Source: Ryuthela nishihirai
Taxonomy: Eukaryota; Arthropoda; Arachnida; Araneae; Heptathelidae
DNA: 64,000 nucleotides
Assembly (NCBI GenBank): GCA_038380435.1
Contig: JAWZYU010000010.1
Span: 43,310,135-43,374,134 of the forward strand
Direction: 5' to 3'
Shown: piece after piece, positions 10,672-22,283 of the stretch
How the letters are laid out: the number at the start of each line of letters is the position of its first letter
How positions within the stretch are numbered: position 1 is the first letter of the stretch
The notes under the pieces: model-generated
What the model was told of the DNA's origin: nothing
What the model saw: the letters and a program-made list of their open reading frames with translations, nothing else
Database searches by the model: none
Made by a program: the position numbers and the translations under genes

Positions 10672-11056
10672 CTGGGGTTGCCTCAGAGGGTAGCGCGCTG
10701 CGCCTTTAAACTGAAGTTACCTAGTTCGAATTCCAACTGTGCTAGCTGGCTTCGAGATTTATCTCCACTAAATCCTAGCCTTCCCAAGGTGAGAAAGAAG
10801 TCACCGACGATCTTGAAAAGGCAGTCGTCCGTCGGATAGAAAGTAAAACCTTTTCTTGTGCGGCAGAGTCATTAGCCTGTGCACGTTAGAGAATACACTG
10901 GATGGCCTTGACAGGAAGATACCAAAAGTATCCCAACATCTTTCCAATTAGTCTACTTTCCCTAACAAACTACGAATCATTGGGGTTCTTGTGACCAGTC
11001 CACTTAGTCCATTGTTTGCACAAATGTGCAGTTCAGAGGAAAAGCAATCTAACCAA
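10672..11056 (+). mobile_element. SINE-A, diverged but complete
   Basis: The head (GGTTGCCTCAGAGGGTAGCGCG, box B TAGTTCGAATTCC) and body are both recognisable and heavily mutated. This is an old copy. Confidence 0.75.
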
Positions 11057-11110
11057 AAAATAGACAAACACAAACAGATTTAGACACCAAACTTCCTTTC
11101 ATGCGCTTGT

Positions 11111-11496
11111 GGGTTGGGTTGTTTTACCTCTGAGCGGCACTTTTTTGCACACCATGGGCTAAATGGCCAGGTCACATGGACCCCGAAGGCTCAGAGAAGT
11201 TTGGGGGAGGGGACCCACTGGAACAGCTGTTGGGAGACAGATGGTAGCCTTCCGTCAAGGCCATCCATCGTGTTCTTTAACGTGCACAGGGTATGGCTCT
11301 CCCACACACGGGGCCACGGCTTAACGTCCCATCCGACGGACGGCGGCCTTTCCAAGCCCATCGTGTCCCCTACTGACCGTGGGCAAGGGAGGGAATTTTG
11401 CGGAGATAAATCTCAACGCTGACCCAGCTGGGACTCGAACCTGTGAACTACAGATTACGAGCCTGGCGCGCTACCGACTGAGCCACCCCCGCCCCA
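11111..11496 (-). mobile_element. SINE-A, full-length with TSD
   Basis: Young minus-strand copy. An exact 12-bp TSD, TCATGCGCTTGT, lies at 11099-11110 and 11497-11508. Confidence 0.94.
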
Positions 11497-11508
11497 TCAT
11501 GCGCTTGT

Positions 11509-14175
11509 ATAGTCATCGTTTGAACCAGAGGGTCGGTTATAGTTTGGAACTTAATTCTCTAAGAGAAGTGTAAAATTTCGCGAAAATCTTATTATTTAAG
11601 CCATTTCATAAAATCGTCTTACAATAAAAGAAAATCAATTATTGTATAATTGCCTTAATTATTTCATTACAGCATTCGTATCTCATTATATCATTATTCC
11701 AGACTGCATTATGTTTAAATGTAGAATTAAAATTCAATGATTTGAATCAAGCAAGTGAGAAATACCAGCAAAGACGCTCATTTAACAGATAGATGGATTT
11801 GCGAAAAAAAAAATTTCGTTTTTAGAGACACTTGAACTAATTCTTAGATTCTTACTCCTAATCCTAATATTTTACTCAAAAAACTGAATTTTAGAAAATT
11901 AGAAGTTTTTAACATTCACAACACTTCCTCCATTCTTCACACGAAAAAGTTGCAAAAAAAATGTAGCGTCAAATAGCTTTTTTTTTACCCCACACACACC
12001 TACTTATGATTTATAAATGCTTATCTCTATAGAAAATTTATGGCCTTCTCTACATTGCTAGTTATTCTTCTATATCGCTGAGCCTAATTTTCTGTTTTTC
12101 CGTTCCCCTGACGGACAAACTGCCACAAAGTGTGCGTCGCTTCACACACTCCATCAAGCCACTTTCAGAAAACCACCGGGATCGTTTTGCTTTTCTACGC
12201 CGCATTGAATCGAGACATCAGTGGCTTCTCTTTTTTCCTCTTTTTTTATTTCGTGTTTTGTTTCCCTCTGATATCTGAATTTCGGTTCCCACCTCTCGTT
12301 TACTGTTCTTCGTCCCACCCTGGTCCCTTCTCCACCCAACCGTGGTGTCGACCCGCAAGGGAAGACTCTCTTTCTCCCTCAGCGAGCTGACATTTAGAGG
12401 AGTGACCGACAAAGACAACAATTTTCAGGGTAGTCAAGCGAAGATCCCAACAGTCTGAAGGAGCACCCAACGGAAACTGAATGAAGTGGAAGATCTTTAT
12501 CGTTACCCTAAACTCTACACCCTCTCTGTTTGGGGTGGTGGGTGTCTTCGTCGAGGCGAATCTCAGTTATTCAGCCATCAAGTGATTACCTGCCGTTCTG
12601 AGTAACAGGGAGCCCTGCTTCTTTTCGTGACAGACCTATGTCACGCAGTCGCAGCTTTGATTTCCGTTTCGCGACTACTCGTGGTGTCTGCTGTGCCGGA
12701 TGAAAGTGCAGTCCTGCGATGCGAAATTGTTTACGTAGTAATTCGGATGCTTTTAGCGGATTTGGCTTGTTGATAAGTGAATGCAGGGAAGGATGGAGCT
12801 TACGTGCAGTGTAGGCATCAAGTCGGCGGAATTCAAAGGTGGACGGATTAAAGGGATAAAATCAGGAAGGGTATAGAGCGGCAGAATTCAAGGTGTGATA
12901 AAACAAAATTTGGAGGGGGGGGGGGGGGGGCTGTTTAGGAATTGCTACTTAGAGCAGAAAAATGACGGTGTTTAGAACAGAAATAGTAAAGTGCGTAGTG
13001 TGGTAAAAGAATGCGTCTAGAGTAGAAATTGTGTATAGTTGTTATGCCTCAATTATTCTTTCGGCCTAGCGAACAAAATCAAATTAAATACAAATTCTTC
13101 CCAAGCCTCTCTCATCCGTCCAAAGGCTACCTGCTTTTTTTTCCTCAAAGGGAGCTGGGGGATGACAGGGCAGCTACGCTGAAGGCACGCGGCAATGACC
13201 AACTCACATGTGCTCGAAGCGACACTGAGACCCCACCCGAACTGTCCAGCGAAACAAAACACCGCGCAACCCTCACAAATTTCACCCCTCTTGACATCAC
13301 GAACAATTACGAACACAGAACATTTGACAATGTCCGACACGGAGTGTCAATATATTTCTGAACATGTGTGATGCGAATTCAGTTGAGAGGCTAGCTCACC
13401 TCTCCTGGACATCTGACACTGCGGTCGCAATCATGAGAACAGAATATCTAGGGAAACACGCTGGAAGGAAAGCAGCCACCTCACTGACCACATTAATCAA
13501 CGGGTAGGTAGGTAATGGTACTATAAAACGGGGACGACAAAGGAGCTAACGGATATATACAGTGTCATCACCCCGTAGTCTAGGAATCATTTCCCCCCGT
13601 AGTCTCCATGGGGCAACCACAAGATGCTTCAGCCGGCAGCGGACCCCTCAACGGCATCCCTGAATGAATAAGGTACGAACACCGCTTTTCGTCTGGTTCG
13701 AAATTATAGTCGCATATAGGTTAAATTATATTTTTTTCTCAGTGCCTAGTAGCATAATATCAGTGTGCATAAAATCTCTTTAAATTTATGGCCATCTATC
13801 CCATGAAAAAATTGATTAATAAATTTTATGTTCTTGTTTATGTAAAGCAGAGTGAGTCCCAATTCATTCTCAAAGTTCCTACACAACCTCTGCCAAAGGA
13901 GGATAATAGTGGTGCCTACACCTCCTCCGCCACGGGGAGGGCTTGGGTTTATGCGGCTTCTCTTTCGTAACAGATTTGACCATTATCAGTGAAAGAGGAG
14001 AAATCACAACGTGATAATTATCTACACAATTATTGCGCCCCTCCAACCAAAGGGGTGCATAACGGAGTGACAAAACAGATGAGGCTTCGAACAGAAATGG
14101 CGAAGACGCATAAAGTAGCAGAAAAACGCGGTTTAGAATAGAGTAAAGCTGTGCAGGACGAAAAAAGACTTGGTT
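11509..14175. other. Longest repeat-poor stretch; no gene recognised
   Basis: About 2.7 kb in which I recognise no transposable element. Frames at 12130-12390 and 13029-13361 have no family motif, and other frames overlap them on both strands. A pure run of 16 G lies at 12915-12930. Base composition is nearer balanced at 12.1-13.7 kb than elsewhere, so a host exon or regulatory DNA is possible but not shown. Confidence 0.4.
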
Positions 14176-14182
14176 TAAAATA

Positions 14183-14566
14183 GTTGGGTTGTTTTACCTC
14201 TGAGCGGCACTTTTTTGCACACCATGGGCTTAATGGCCAGGTCACATGGACCCCGAAGGCTTAGAGATGGTTGGGGGAGGGGACCCACTGGAACAGCTGT
14301 TGGGAGACAGATGGTAGCCTCCCGTCAAGGCCATCCAGCGTGTTCTTTAACGTGCACAGGGTATGGCTCTCCCACACACGGGGCCACGGCTTAACGTCCC
14401 ATCCGACAGACGGCGGCCTTTCCAAACCCATCGGTGTCCCCTACTGACCGTAGGCAGGGCGGGGAATTTTGCGGAGATAAATCTCAACGCTGACCCAGCT
14501 GGGACTCGAACCTGGGAACTACAGATTACGAGCCTGGCGCGCTACCGACTGAGCCACCCCCGCCCA
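14183..14566 (-). mobile_element. SINE-A, full-length with TSD
   Basis: Complete young minus-strand copy. A short TSD, TAAAATA, lies at 14176-14182 and 14567-14573. It abuts the LINE relic downstream. Confidence 0.9.
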
Positions 14567-15176
14567 TAAAATAACCTATTACCATGTCGTTGGTCGTGCG
14601 CACTAACCTGGAAGGTGCCTTGTTTAAAATAGTAAAGTGAAGCATTATGCAGGGGTTAAACACAAGAAATATTATTATAACTGGTGATATAAAAATAGAT
14701 TTGTTAGCAAATACTTCCAACCTTGTAAATGAGTATCTAAATCTGACTGCTATGTATGGATATGAGTCAATGATAAATATCGCTACCAGAGCGGTCCGTA
14801 ATAGCCAGTCTTGTTTGGACCATGTACTGGTTAAAATTAACAATAGAATCAATGTACAAGCTGCAGTATAAAAAATGCCGATTACGGATCATTACCCTAG
14901 AGTAATTAAAATTAGGCATAAGGAAAATAAAACTTTTGATAAAAGAAATTATAATATTAAAGATTACATGCTCAGAATTAATTATGAACTAATAAATGAT
15001 AAATTAAAAGATTATAAATGGGAGGGGATAACACAGGAAACTGACGTTAATAATGCGCACAAAAAATTTTCGGAGATTTTTGTGTAAAGTAATTAAGAAT
15101 TCATCTTCCTATGGAAAAAGAAACATTCGGAAATTGAAAACGCCTTGGATCACAAATGAAATCTGCGATATGATTA

Positions 15177-15335
15177 TATACCCCCCTCAAGCAGCTGCTT
15201 GCCACAGAGGTCTGACAGGAGCCTGTCAGTTTATATGCCACAGTAGGAGATCTGAGAGGATGGCAGGACCTCAGCAGAAAAACGACACATACATCCATGC
15301 CTAATCCGGGGCTCGAACCCGGGTCCCTTAGATCA
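15177..15335 (-). mobile_element. SINE-B, 5'-truncated, inserted in a LINE frame
   Basis: The minus-strand copy lacks the outer part of its tRNA head. GATTA is duplicated at 15172-15176 and 15336-15340. Taking it out rejoins the LINE frame (ICDMI followed by KHRDKLY). Confidence 0.85.
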
Positions 15336-15685
15336 GATTAAGCATAGAGATAAGCTATATAAAAATTAAAAAAAAATACCCATATAACGAGGACCATGAG
15401 AAGCAATCTTAGAACATAAGAATAACTTAAGATCTAAAACTAAGGAGGCCAAAAACAAATATTACATGGGAAGAATTTTTAAAATGTAATGGTGATATAA
15501 AAAAAAACAATGGAAGTTCGTAAATAATTTAATTGGGAATAACTCAAAAGATGAAGTTCTACCGGATAAAATGAATAATATTGAGGACTGTAATACTAAC
15601 GAAATTAGAGATGCAGCAAATGAATTTAACACTTATTTTGTCAATTTACCTAGCAAAATACTTAATGATAAACCTACTCAATATG

Positions 15686-15737
15686 TTGGTTGGTTGGGGT
15701 TTATTGGCGCATTAGCACCTAAGGCTATAATGCGCCA
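15686..15737. mobile_element. 52-bp insertion with its own 11-bp TSD
   Basis: A short segment opening TTGGTTGGTTGGGGTTTATT and ending ATAATGCGCCA is flanked by an exact 11-bp repeat, TACTCAATATG (15675-15685, 15738-15748). A relative in the opposite sense lies at 40632-40690. It looks like an ultra-short or end-truncated retroposon. Confidence 0.75.
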
Positions 15738-15745
15738 TACTCAAT

Positions 15746-16855
15746 ATGAGTGTTACAAAAATTGTTATAAAACAGGTAGTTCTTTCTTTTTTTACTCCTA
15801 TAACCCTACAAGAATTAGATAAGATCATTGCAAATCTAATAAAAGGCAAATGCTCAGGAATCGATGAAATTTCAGTAATTACAGTAAAAAAGTGCAAAAA
15901 TTTCATTATTAATCCCTTAGTTTATATTTTTAACCTTTCTTTTCAAACTGGGATTTTTCCAGAAGATCTCAAAACCTCTATTGTACTTCCGATTTACAAC
16001 AAGGGAAATAAAAACCCTTTCAAACTACAGACCGATCTGTTTTATCCGTTCCTACTGTTGCTTCCCCTGTTCCTACTGATGCTTCCCCTGTTCCTATCGA
16101 CGCTTCCTCAAGCTCCTACTGATGCTTCCCCTGTTCCTATCGACGCTTCCTCAGCTCCTACTGATGCTTCCCCTGTTCCTATCGACGCTTCCTCAGCTCC
16201 TACTGATGCTTCCCCTGTTCCTATCGACGCTTCCTCAGCTCCTACTGATGCTTCCCCTGTTCCTATCGACGCTTCCTCAGCTCCTACTGTTGCTTCCCCT
16301 GTTCCTATCGACGTTTCCTCAGCTCCTACTGTTGCTTCCCCTGTTCCTATCGACGCTTCCTCAGCTCCTACTGATGCTTCCCCTGTTCCTATCGACGCTT
16401 CCCCTGTTCCTATTGATGCTTCCCGTGTTCCTATCGACGCTTCCTCAGCTCCTACTGTTGCTTCCCCTGTTCCTATTGATGTTCCCCTGTTCCTATCGAC
16501 GCTTCCCCTGTTCCTATCGACGCTTCATCAGCTCCTACTGATGCTTCCCCTGTTCCTATCGACGCTTCATCAGCTCCTACTGATGCTTCCCCTGTTCCTA
16601 TCGACGCTTCCTAAGCTCCTACTGATGCTTCCCCTGTTCCTATCGACGCTTCCTCAGCTCCTACTGTTGCTTCCCCTGTTCCTCTCGACGCTTCCTCAGC
16701 TCCTACTGTTGCTTCCTCTGTTCCTATCGACGCTTCCTCAGCTCCTACTGTTGCTTCCCCTTTCCTCTCGACGCTTCCTCAGCTCCTACTGTTGCTTGCC
16801 CTGTTCCTCTCGACACTTCCTCAGCTCCTACTGTTGCTTCCCCTGTTCCTATTGA
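15746..16855 (+). other. Chimeric open frame: LINE RT start fused to minisatellite
   Basis: One open frame of 369 codons begins in the RT relic and runs through about 19 minisatellite units. The first about 90 residues are reverse transcriptase (Jockey-type). The rest is mainly a 14-residue repeat, APTDASPVPIDASS, before frame-shifting into a Leu-rich phase near 16475. The repeat unit is 42 bp, a multiple of three, and its main phase lacks stops, so openness alone does not show that it is translated. No start context, splice site or poly(A) signal was identified. Probably not a gene. Confidence 0.35.
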
Positions 16856-17640
16856 TGCTTCCCCTGTTCCTATCGACGCTTCCCCTGTTCCTATCGACGC
16901 TTCATCAGCTCCTACTGATGCTTCCCCTGTTCCTCTCGACGCTTCCTCAGCTCCTACTGTTTCTTCCTCTGTTCCTCTCGACGCTTCCTCAGCTCCTACT
17001 GTTGCTTCCTCTGTTCCTATCGACGCTTCCCCAGCTCCTACTGTTGCTTCCCCTGTTCCTATCGACGCTTCCTCAGCTCCTACTGTTGCTTCCCCTGTTC
17101 CTATCGACGCTTCCCCAGCTCCTACTGTTGCTTCCCCTGTTCCTATCGACGCTTCCCCAGCTCCTACTGTTGCGTCCCCTGTTCCTATCGACGCTTCCTC
17201 AGCTCCTACTGTTGCTTCCCCTGTTCCTATCGACGCTTCCTCAGCTGCTACTGTTGCTTCCCCTGTTCCTATCGACGCTTCCTCAGCTCCTACTGATGCT
17301 TCCCCTGTTCCTTTTGACGTTTCTCCTAGCTCTTATTGATACTACCTATGCTCCTATGACGTCTCCTCTCGTTCCTACTGACACTTCTCTTACTCCTATC
17401 GACTCTTCCCCCTCTTCTATTGACGTCTTTCCTCGCTTCTATTAACGCTTCTCCCACTCCTCTTGATACTTCCCCGATTCCTACTAACGCCTTCCCTTTC
17501 GTGTCGACGTTTTTCTTCACTCCTATTGAGGAGTGACCTATTGATATTATCCCTCCGGCTGCTATTACCACTTTTCCCGCTCCTATGAACGCTTTCCCTG
17601 CTTCTATTGATTCTTCCACCTTCTGGAAACTATTTAATAA
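16043..17640. repeat. 42-bp (2 x 21 bp) minisatellite, about 30 units plus a decayed edge
   Basis: The units alternate two related 21-bp halves, one like GCTCCTACTGATGCTTCCCC and one like GTTCCTATCGACGCTTCCTC. Copies from 16.1 to 16.5 kb mostly read CTGATG; copies from 16.6 to 17.3 kb mostly read CTGTTG, so there are two homogenised blocks. From about 17330 to 17640 the units are strongly diverged. The plus strand is pyrimidine-rich throughout. Confidence 0.95.
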
Positions 17641-19329
17641 GTTTTCTTCTGAAACACTCTTCTTACTTTGTCTCTAATAATCTATTTCGCTGGAAAAGAA
17701 AAAAGTGTAAATGAAAGACGAAAACTATGAGACGCTATCAGAAGGTAAACTTTTTTCTCAACTTTTTTAATGCGTTGAATCCACTCATAATTTTAAAAAA
17801 TTGCTTCGCTACGTCAGCCACCCACCAGGAAAAAAAAAAGTTACGGTTTTACCTTCGTGTCTGAGCTACTTTGGAACCATCTCAGAGATAGTTTTCAAAT
17901 AAAGCTTTGCCTTCAACCTCTCCCAATCAGCCACGCAACGTTAAGTTTAAATTATCCTCTTCAACAGACGCATTATGTCATTTTTCACAGACTCGTGGTT
18001 CCAAAATGGACATTTTCAAGTGCAACAGTGATTCTTCTCCTCCCCATCTCTCCTCCTCCCTCCTCTCTCTCTCCCCTTCCTTTAACGATTATTGTCATTA
18101 TTTAAATGCCGAAACCGTTTTTACTTCTTCGTCATCCATTGCAACGAGCTAATCCTTCTTTTGTGAAAGATTCGAGAGACTGGAAAAGAAATCAGTTTCA
18201 ATTCACGACAAAAATTTCTCATCTTTATCTACAAAGAAGACACCATTTTTTCTCCCACTTTTCCAAAACTCTAGCCCAATTTGCTTTCCGACTGTCCTTC
18301 CGGAAGTCGTAGCGCTACGGTTGGTTCCCTCCAAATCTCGACTCTCTCGTGCTCTGTATGCGTGCTCTCGCTGTGAGTTATCCAACACTTTTTTAACCAA
18401 CCACCTCCACGCTCTGGTATATACGCGCGCGGATGGCGTCTTTCTGGTGTATACCTTGGCCCACTTCCGGTTTCAAGGTTATCTGACAAAATTAAATTTG
18501 CCCACCTGAGCATATTATAAGTCTATTTCCTCCCGAAGCCGTTTGCTTCTCGGAGAAGGAAGTCTTCTCTCACAGAGACGAAGTGGACTTAACAGGCGTC
18601 ACGCTCGTGAAGGTTTCGTAATAGCTCCCGCGCAGTTTCTCATACACCTGCAGTTGATAATGGCTCCTATGGCTACCAGCGCGTAGAAGTAATCGCGGGT
18701 CAACTGACTTTAGCTCGTGTAATAGTTCCTAAAGAGGCGAGCACTTAAGAGGAAATTCAGCACAGGACAACAAATTGGTGTTCTTTGCGTTTGTATTGAT
18801 GTTCGTCCAATTGCTTACAATGTGCCAGTAGTTTGAAGCTGTAGTTGATAGGATAACATGTCTGGCACATTGATGATTCTATTGCAGGAGGGTTCCCACA
18901 CTCTAATTTCTTTTTTTGAGTTATCATAAAATAATTCAGGTCTTCTTTCCAGCTTTTTTTTTTTTAACTTTCCTGGTTTCTTTTTTATTCCCTTCTTTGT
19001 GGATGTTTACGAAAGTCACTTCCATCAGGTACCTTTTTTTGCGCATTCTATTGAAGCCAACGATGGGTAAAACAGATCAGCAGAGAGACCTTTAGAGAAC
19101 CATAACTTTCGGACTGTAGTTTGCTAATAGTGGTGATGAAATGATGAACAGTTAGACAATCGATTACTCGTAAAGCGGTTATCTGGAATATCACTTATCC
19201 GAAAATTATTACAGAGAAAATAACTTTGATTATCCTGACCCCGATTATCCGAGCTGCGATTATAAAAATACGGTCACCATGCTTTTAATTTTTTTTTTAC
19301 GTAAAAAGAGAAAAGAATCCTTACCACTC
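17641..19329. other. No gene recognised
   Basis: Unique-looking DNA. Pyrimidine-rich tracts lie at 18040-18090 and a T run near 18955-18966. Short frames at 17857-18513 overlap each other on both strands and show no family motif. Confidence 0.4.
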
Positions 19330-19415
19330 ATGCAGAGCTAAAACCTGTTCATAGGGGATATATTAAGTAGAAATTAGAATCTACTAATATTATGATACAC
19401 TTAGAATAGGCTAGA

Positions 19416-19695
19416 GTTAGGTTGTTTTACCTCTGAGCGGCACTTTTTTGCACACCATGGGCTAAATGGCCAGGTCACATGGACCCCGAAGGCTCGGAGA
19501 AGATTAGGGGAGGGGACCCACTGGAACAGCTGTTGGGAGACAGATGGTAGACTCCCATCAAGGTTATCCATCGTGTTCTTTAACGTGCACAGGGTATGGC
19601 TCTCCCGCACACGGGACCACGGTTTAACGTCCCATCCGACGGACGGCGGTCTTTCCAAGCTTATCGGTGTCCCCTACTGACCGTGGGCAGGGCGG
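19416..19695 (-). mobile_element. SINE-A, 5'-truncated with TSD
   Basis: The minus-strand copy lacks the tRNA head entirely yet has an exact 13-bp TSD, AGAATAGGCTAGA, at 19403-19415 and 19696-19708. 5' truncation with an intact TSD is the signature of LINE-type target-primed insertion. It landed in a satellite-like repeat. Confidence 0.93.
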
Positions 19696-19744
19696 AGAAT
19701 AGGCTAGACCTTGTGGATTGGATTCTACCCTAAACAGTGGATAC

Positions 19745-20265
19745 CCCCCGATAGAGGACCACCTTGTCGTAGTGTGGGGGCTTGTGGCCCAGCAACTGGT
19801 CAAGCACTATGCTGACCGGATTGGGTACCGGTTAGACAGAACCAAGACACACCGAGGTCGTAGGTATCGCTGACCGGTTTAGTGGCCCGGTTGGATGGTG
19901 CCAAGTCCTCAAAATCAGGCGCTCTGTGGAGCAGTTCAAGGGAACGGCTGAACGGATTTGGTCCCCTAGTACGCACGAGCCCTTTTCAAAGTCTGGGACC
20001 CACTAAGAGTCTCCACCCCGGGTGCCGAGCGAACTTGGATCTACATATCCTTGTTCATAGGTAACCGGGAAACAGAGTAAATCTTAGGTTTCTCCCATGG
20101 TCGAGCTTTCCTTCTATAGGACTACTCGCCATAGGAGGTCGGGGATGAGATGCATCTATATGGTGTAGCCTTGCCTCGACAGTAGATGGTAGCGGCTTCC
20201 CATTCAACTTGGTAATGTCGTGAGACGGAACCGAGAATTGCCGTGGTTGCCGTAACATATGGTAA
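19745..20265. other. GC-richer block of unknown nature
   Basis: About 520 bp with higher GC than its surroundings and recurring CTGACCGG / ACCGGTT words (19810-19895). It has no coding frame with known motifs. It could be the 5' region of an unrecognised retroelement. Confidence 0.35.
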
Positions 20266-20299
20266 CATAAGAGTCCATAAACAGTGGATAGACCTTTTC

Positions 20300-20560
20300 C
20301 ACAGGGTGATACATTAAGCGGATGCTAAACTCTACCCATCCAATGGTGAAACTAAACAGGAACCATACCATGTTCATCGAATGATACATTAAAAAAGTCT
20401 AGGACCTGCCCATCAGATGATATGTTAAGCATGAAAGGCCTTGTATATTGTATGATACATTGAGCAGAGGCTGGAATCTGCTCATCATACTATATACTTT
20501 TGGATGATAGGCTAAGCATAGGCTAGACCTTTACATACATCTGATAATACACTGAGTTTT
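20300..20560. repeat. Satellite-like GATGATACACTRAGCA repeat, locus 1
   Basis: Degenerate tandem units carry words such as GATGATACATT, CTGCTCATCATAC and GGCTAGACC. The same units appear at 29575-30142, and traces lie at 19330-19415 around the SINE-A. Confidence 0.75.
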
Positions 20561-20817
20561 AATGGCATGTAATTATTCATTTTTAAAGATTATTGTTAAT
20601 TTGGTCTGTAATTTTTCACTTTATTTGTATAATTATTCAAAGTTTAATTAGTTGAATATTCTCACTTTGTCGTCTATAGACACTGATTTTTTATTTTATT
20701 GATAAATTAAAAATTCTTTTCGATCGGATAGGTATTTCTGCAATATTAGTATATGCATTTTTCCAAATCTTCCAATAACTTTAATAGTGCCCTCTATAGT
20801 GTAAAAAGGCTGATAAG

Positions 20818-20905
20818 TGAAAACCTTTAATGAATATTGCAAACGATCTATTTATTTTAAAAACTTAAAAGTTTTCATGGTGAAGTATGAGGATGAAATA
20901 GTTTA
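20818..20905. repeat. Diverged repeat flanking the RTE-type LINE (left copy)
   Basis: The word AATATTGCAAACGATCTATTT and the following bases recur in the same orientation at about 24301-24384 on the other side of the LINE. The LINE probably inserted between two units of an old tandem repeat. Confidence 0.6.
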
Positions 20906-20938
20906 CATTCATCATCATCATCCTCAAGCAGCCATGGT

Positions 20939-21280
20939 CTACGGAGGTCCAACCAGACCGTGCAATTCAGTTCTCCAAGCAAGTCTATCCTGAGCTACAT
21001 CTACTGCATCTGGCCACTGCACACCAATTCTAACAAGGTCCTGTTTGACATTGTCTGCCCACCGCATCCTAGGTCTCCCCTTCTTTCTGAGGCCTTTAGG
21101 CACACTGTTCATAACCCTATTCGCCAATCTATAATTATTCATACGGGCAACATGGCCAAACCAACGGAGTCTCTCTCTGCACAATATGCTGCTTAAAGGA
21201 GGTTGCAAACTCCTTTTCCTAACCTCATCATTAGTTACAATGTTGAACCACCTAATGCCCAAGAGGCACCTAATGCCCAC
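20939..21280 (-). pseudogene. LINE pol C-terminal domain
   Basis: An open stretch of 113 codons ends the LINE protein. It contains IRCLLGIRWFN at its start, the RLRWFGHVARM motif near its middle and KKGRPRMRWADNV after it. These words are characteristic of the region after the RT in many RTE-like and related LINEs. It is separated from the RT by a frame break and by a deletion of about 90 bp relative to the copy at 9.8 kb. Confidence 0.85.
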
Positions 21281-21416
21281 CTAATGCCCATCTGGAATCA
21301 AAGGCATCTAGTTTCCTCTTATCCTGTTTACAAAGTGTCCAAGTTTCACCACCATAACTAACCCTAGAAAGAACTAAACTGTCTGTTAATCTCATGCCGC
21401 ACATCACCATTATCTG

Positions 21417-22283
21417 TTACATAGTTCCCAAGGTAATTAAATGTGACACCTGCTCAAGACTGCAACCATTCAGATTAACTGAATCACAGCCTGCCTGACC
21501 GATTTTCATCACTTTAGTTTTCTCTCCGTTTATAACCAAACCTACTCTACTACCAGTTTCATCAACAGCTCGAATGAAAGAGTTCATCTCATCAACATCA
21601 TTTGCCAAAAGGGCTAAATCATCAGCATAATCTAAATCAGAAATTTTCGTATCTCCAGTCCATTTAAGGCCAAAATCTTTCCCTTGAAGTGAATTTCGCA
21701 TAACATAATCAATAACCAAGCTAAAGAGAAAAGGAGACAAAATGCACCCTTGTCGAATACCAGAAGTAATGCTAAACCAATTGCTACAGGACTTACCAAC
21801 TCTCACACACGACTCAGTGTTATTATAGAGAGCTTTCATTATGTTAACTAACTTGTCTGGTATACCATATGAATCCACAATCAACCACAAATTATGACGA
21901 TCAACAGAGTCGAAAGCCTTTTTGAAATCAACAAAGCTAGCAACCAAAGGTTTCTGAAACTCTAAACATTTCTCAAGAATCTGCCTAAGTGAAAATATCT
22001 GATCCACACATCCCCTACCACTTCTGAATCCACATTGCTCATCACGCAATTGACTGTCAACCAGATTCTTAATTCTATTAAGCACAATCATGGAAAGAAC
22101 TTTACCTGGAACAGAGAGTAGGCTGATACCCCTATAGTTATCACAAGAACTGCGATCACCTTTTTTCAAAATAGGGATAACAATAGCTCTGGTAAAATCC
22201 TTAGGAACCATGCCTTTATCATAAAAAGTATTCAAAATTTCAGTCATCCAAGTGGGAACAGAAGTATTCCCAGCTCCAAGCAT
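21417..22283 (-). pseudogene. LINE reverse transcriptase domain
   Basis: A 288-codon open stretch carries the canonical RT blocks in order: VIPILKKGDRSSCDNYRGIS (about residues 35-54), FRSGRGCVDQIFSLRQ, ASFVDFKKAFDSVDR (first catalytic Asp), GIRQGCILSPFLFSL, and the YADDLALLA box with the catalytic Asp pair. It would copy LINE RNA at a nicked target. It is continuous with the linker frame upstream apart from a stop at the junction (22284), and it frame-shifts near 21417. Confidence 0.93.

Larger units (their letters stand above)
14647..16030 (+). pseudogene. Jockey/CR1-like LINE pol relic (endonuclease end and RT start)
   Basis: Plus-strand frames carry the end of an APE-type endonuclease (IIITGDIKIDLL near 14670-14700, SQSCLDHVLVKI near 14800-14840, ITDHYP at 14878-14895). 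They continue through a linker (LKTPWITNEICDMI, to about 15174) and then the first part of a reverse transcriptase (KGKCSGIDEIS and LSFQTGIFPEDLKTSIVLP, 15840-16000). A SINE-B splits the linker and a 52-bp insertion lies at 15686. Several stops are present. The RT stops abruptly where the minisatellite begins, before any catalytic YxDD. It is a non-autonomous remnant. Confidence 0.82.

Noticed and set aside
13029..13361. 110-codon frame at 13 kb
   Set aside because: A frame of 95 codons lies on the opposite strand and neither has a motif. Not enough to call a gene.
16122..17445. Leu-rich frames (LLLMLPLFLSTLPQ-type) that could look like membrane proteins
   Set aside because: They are alternative phases of the 42-bp minisatellite. 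All phases without stops look open because the unit is a multiple of three.
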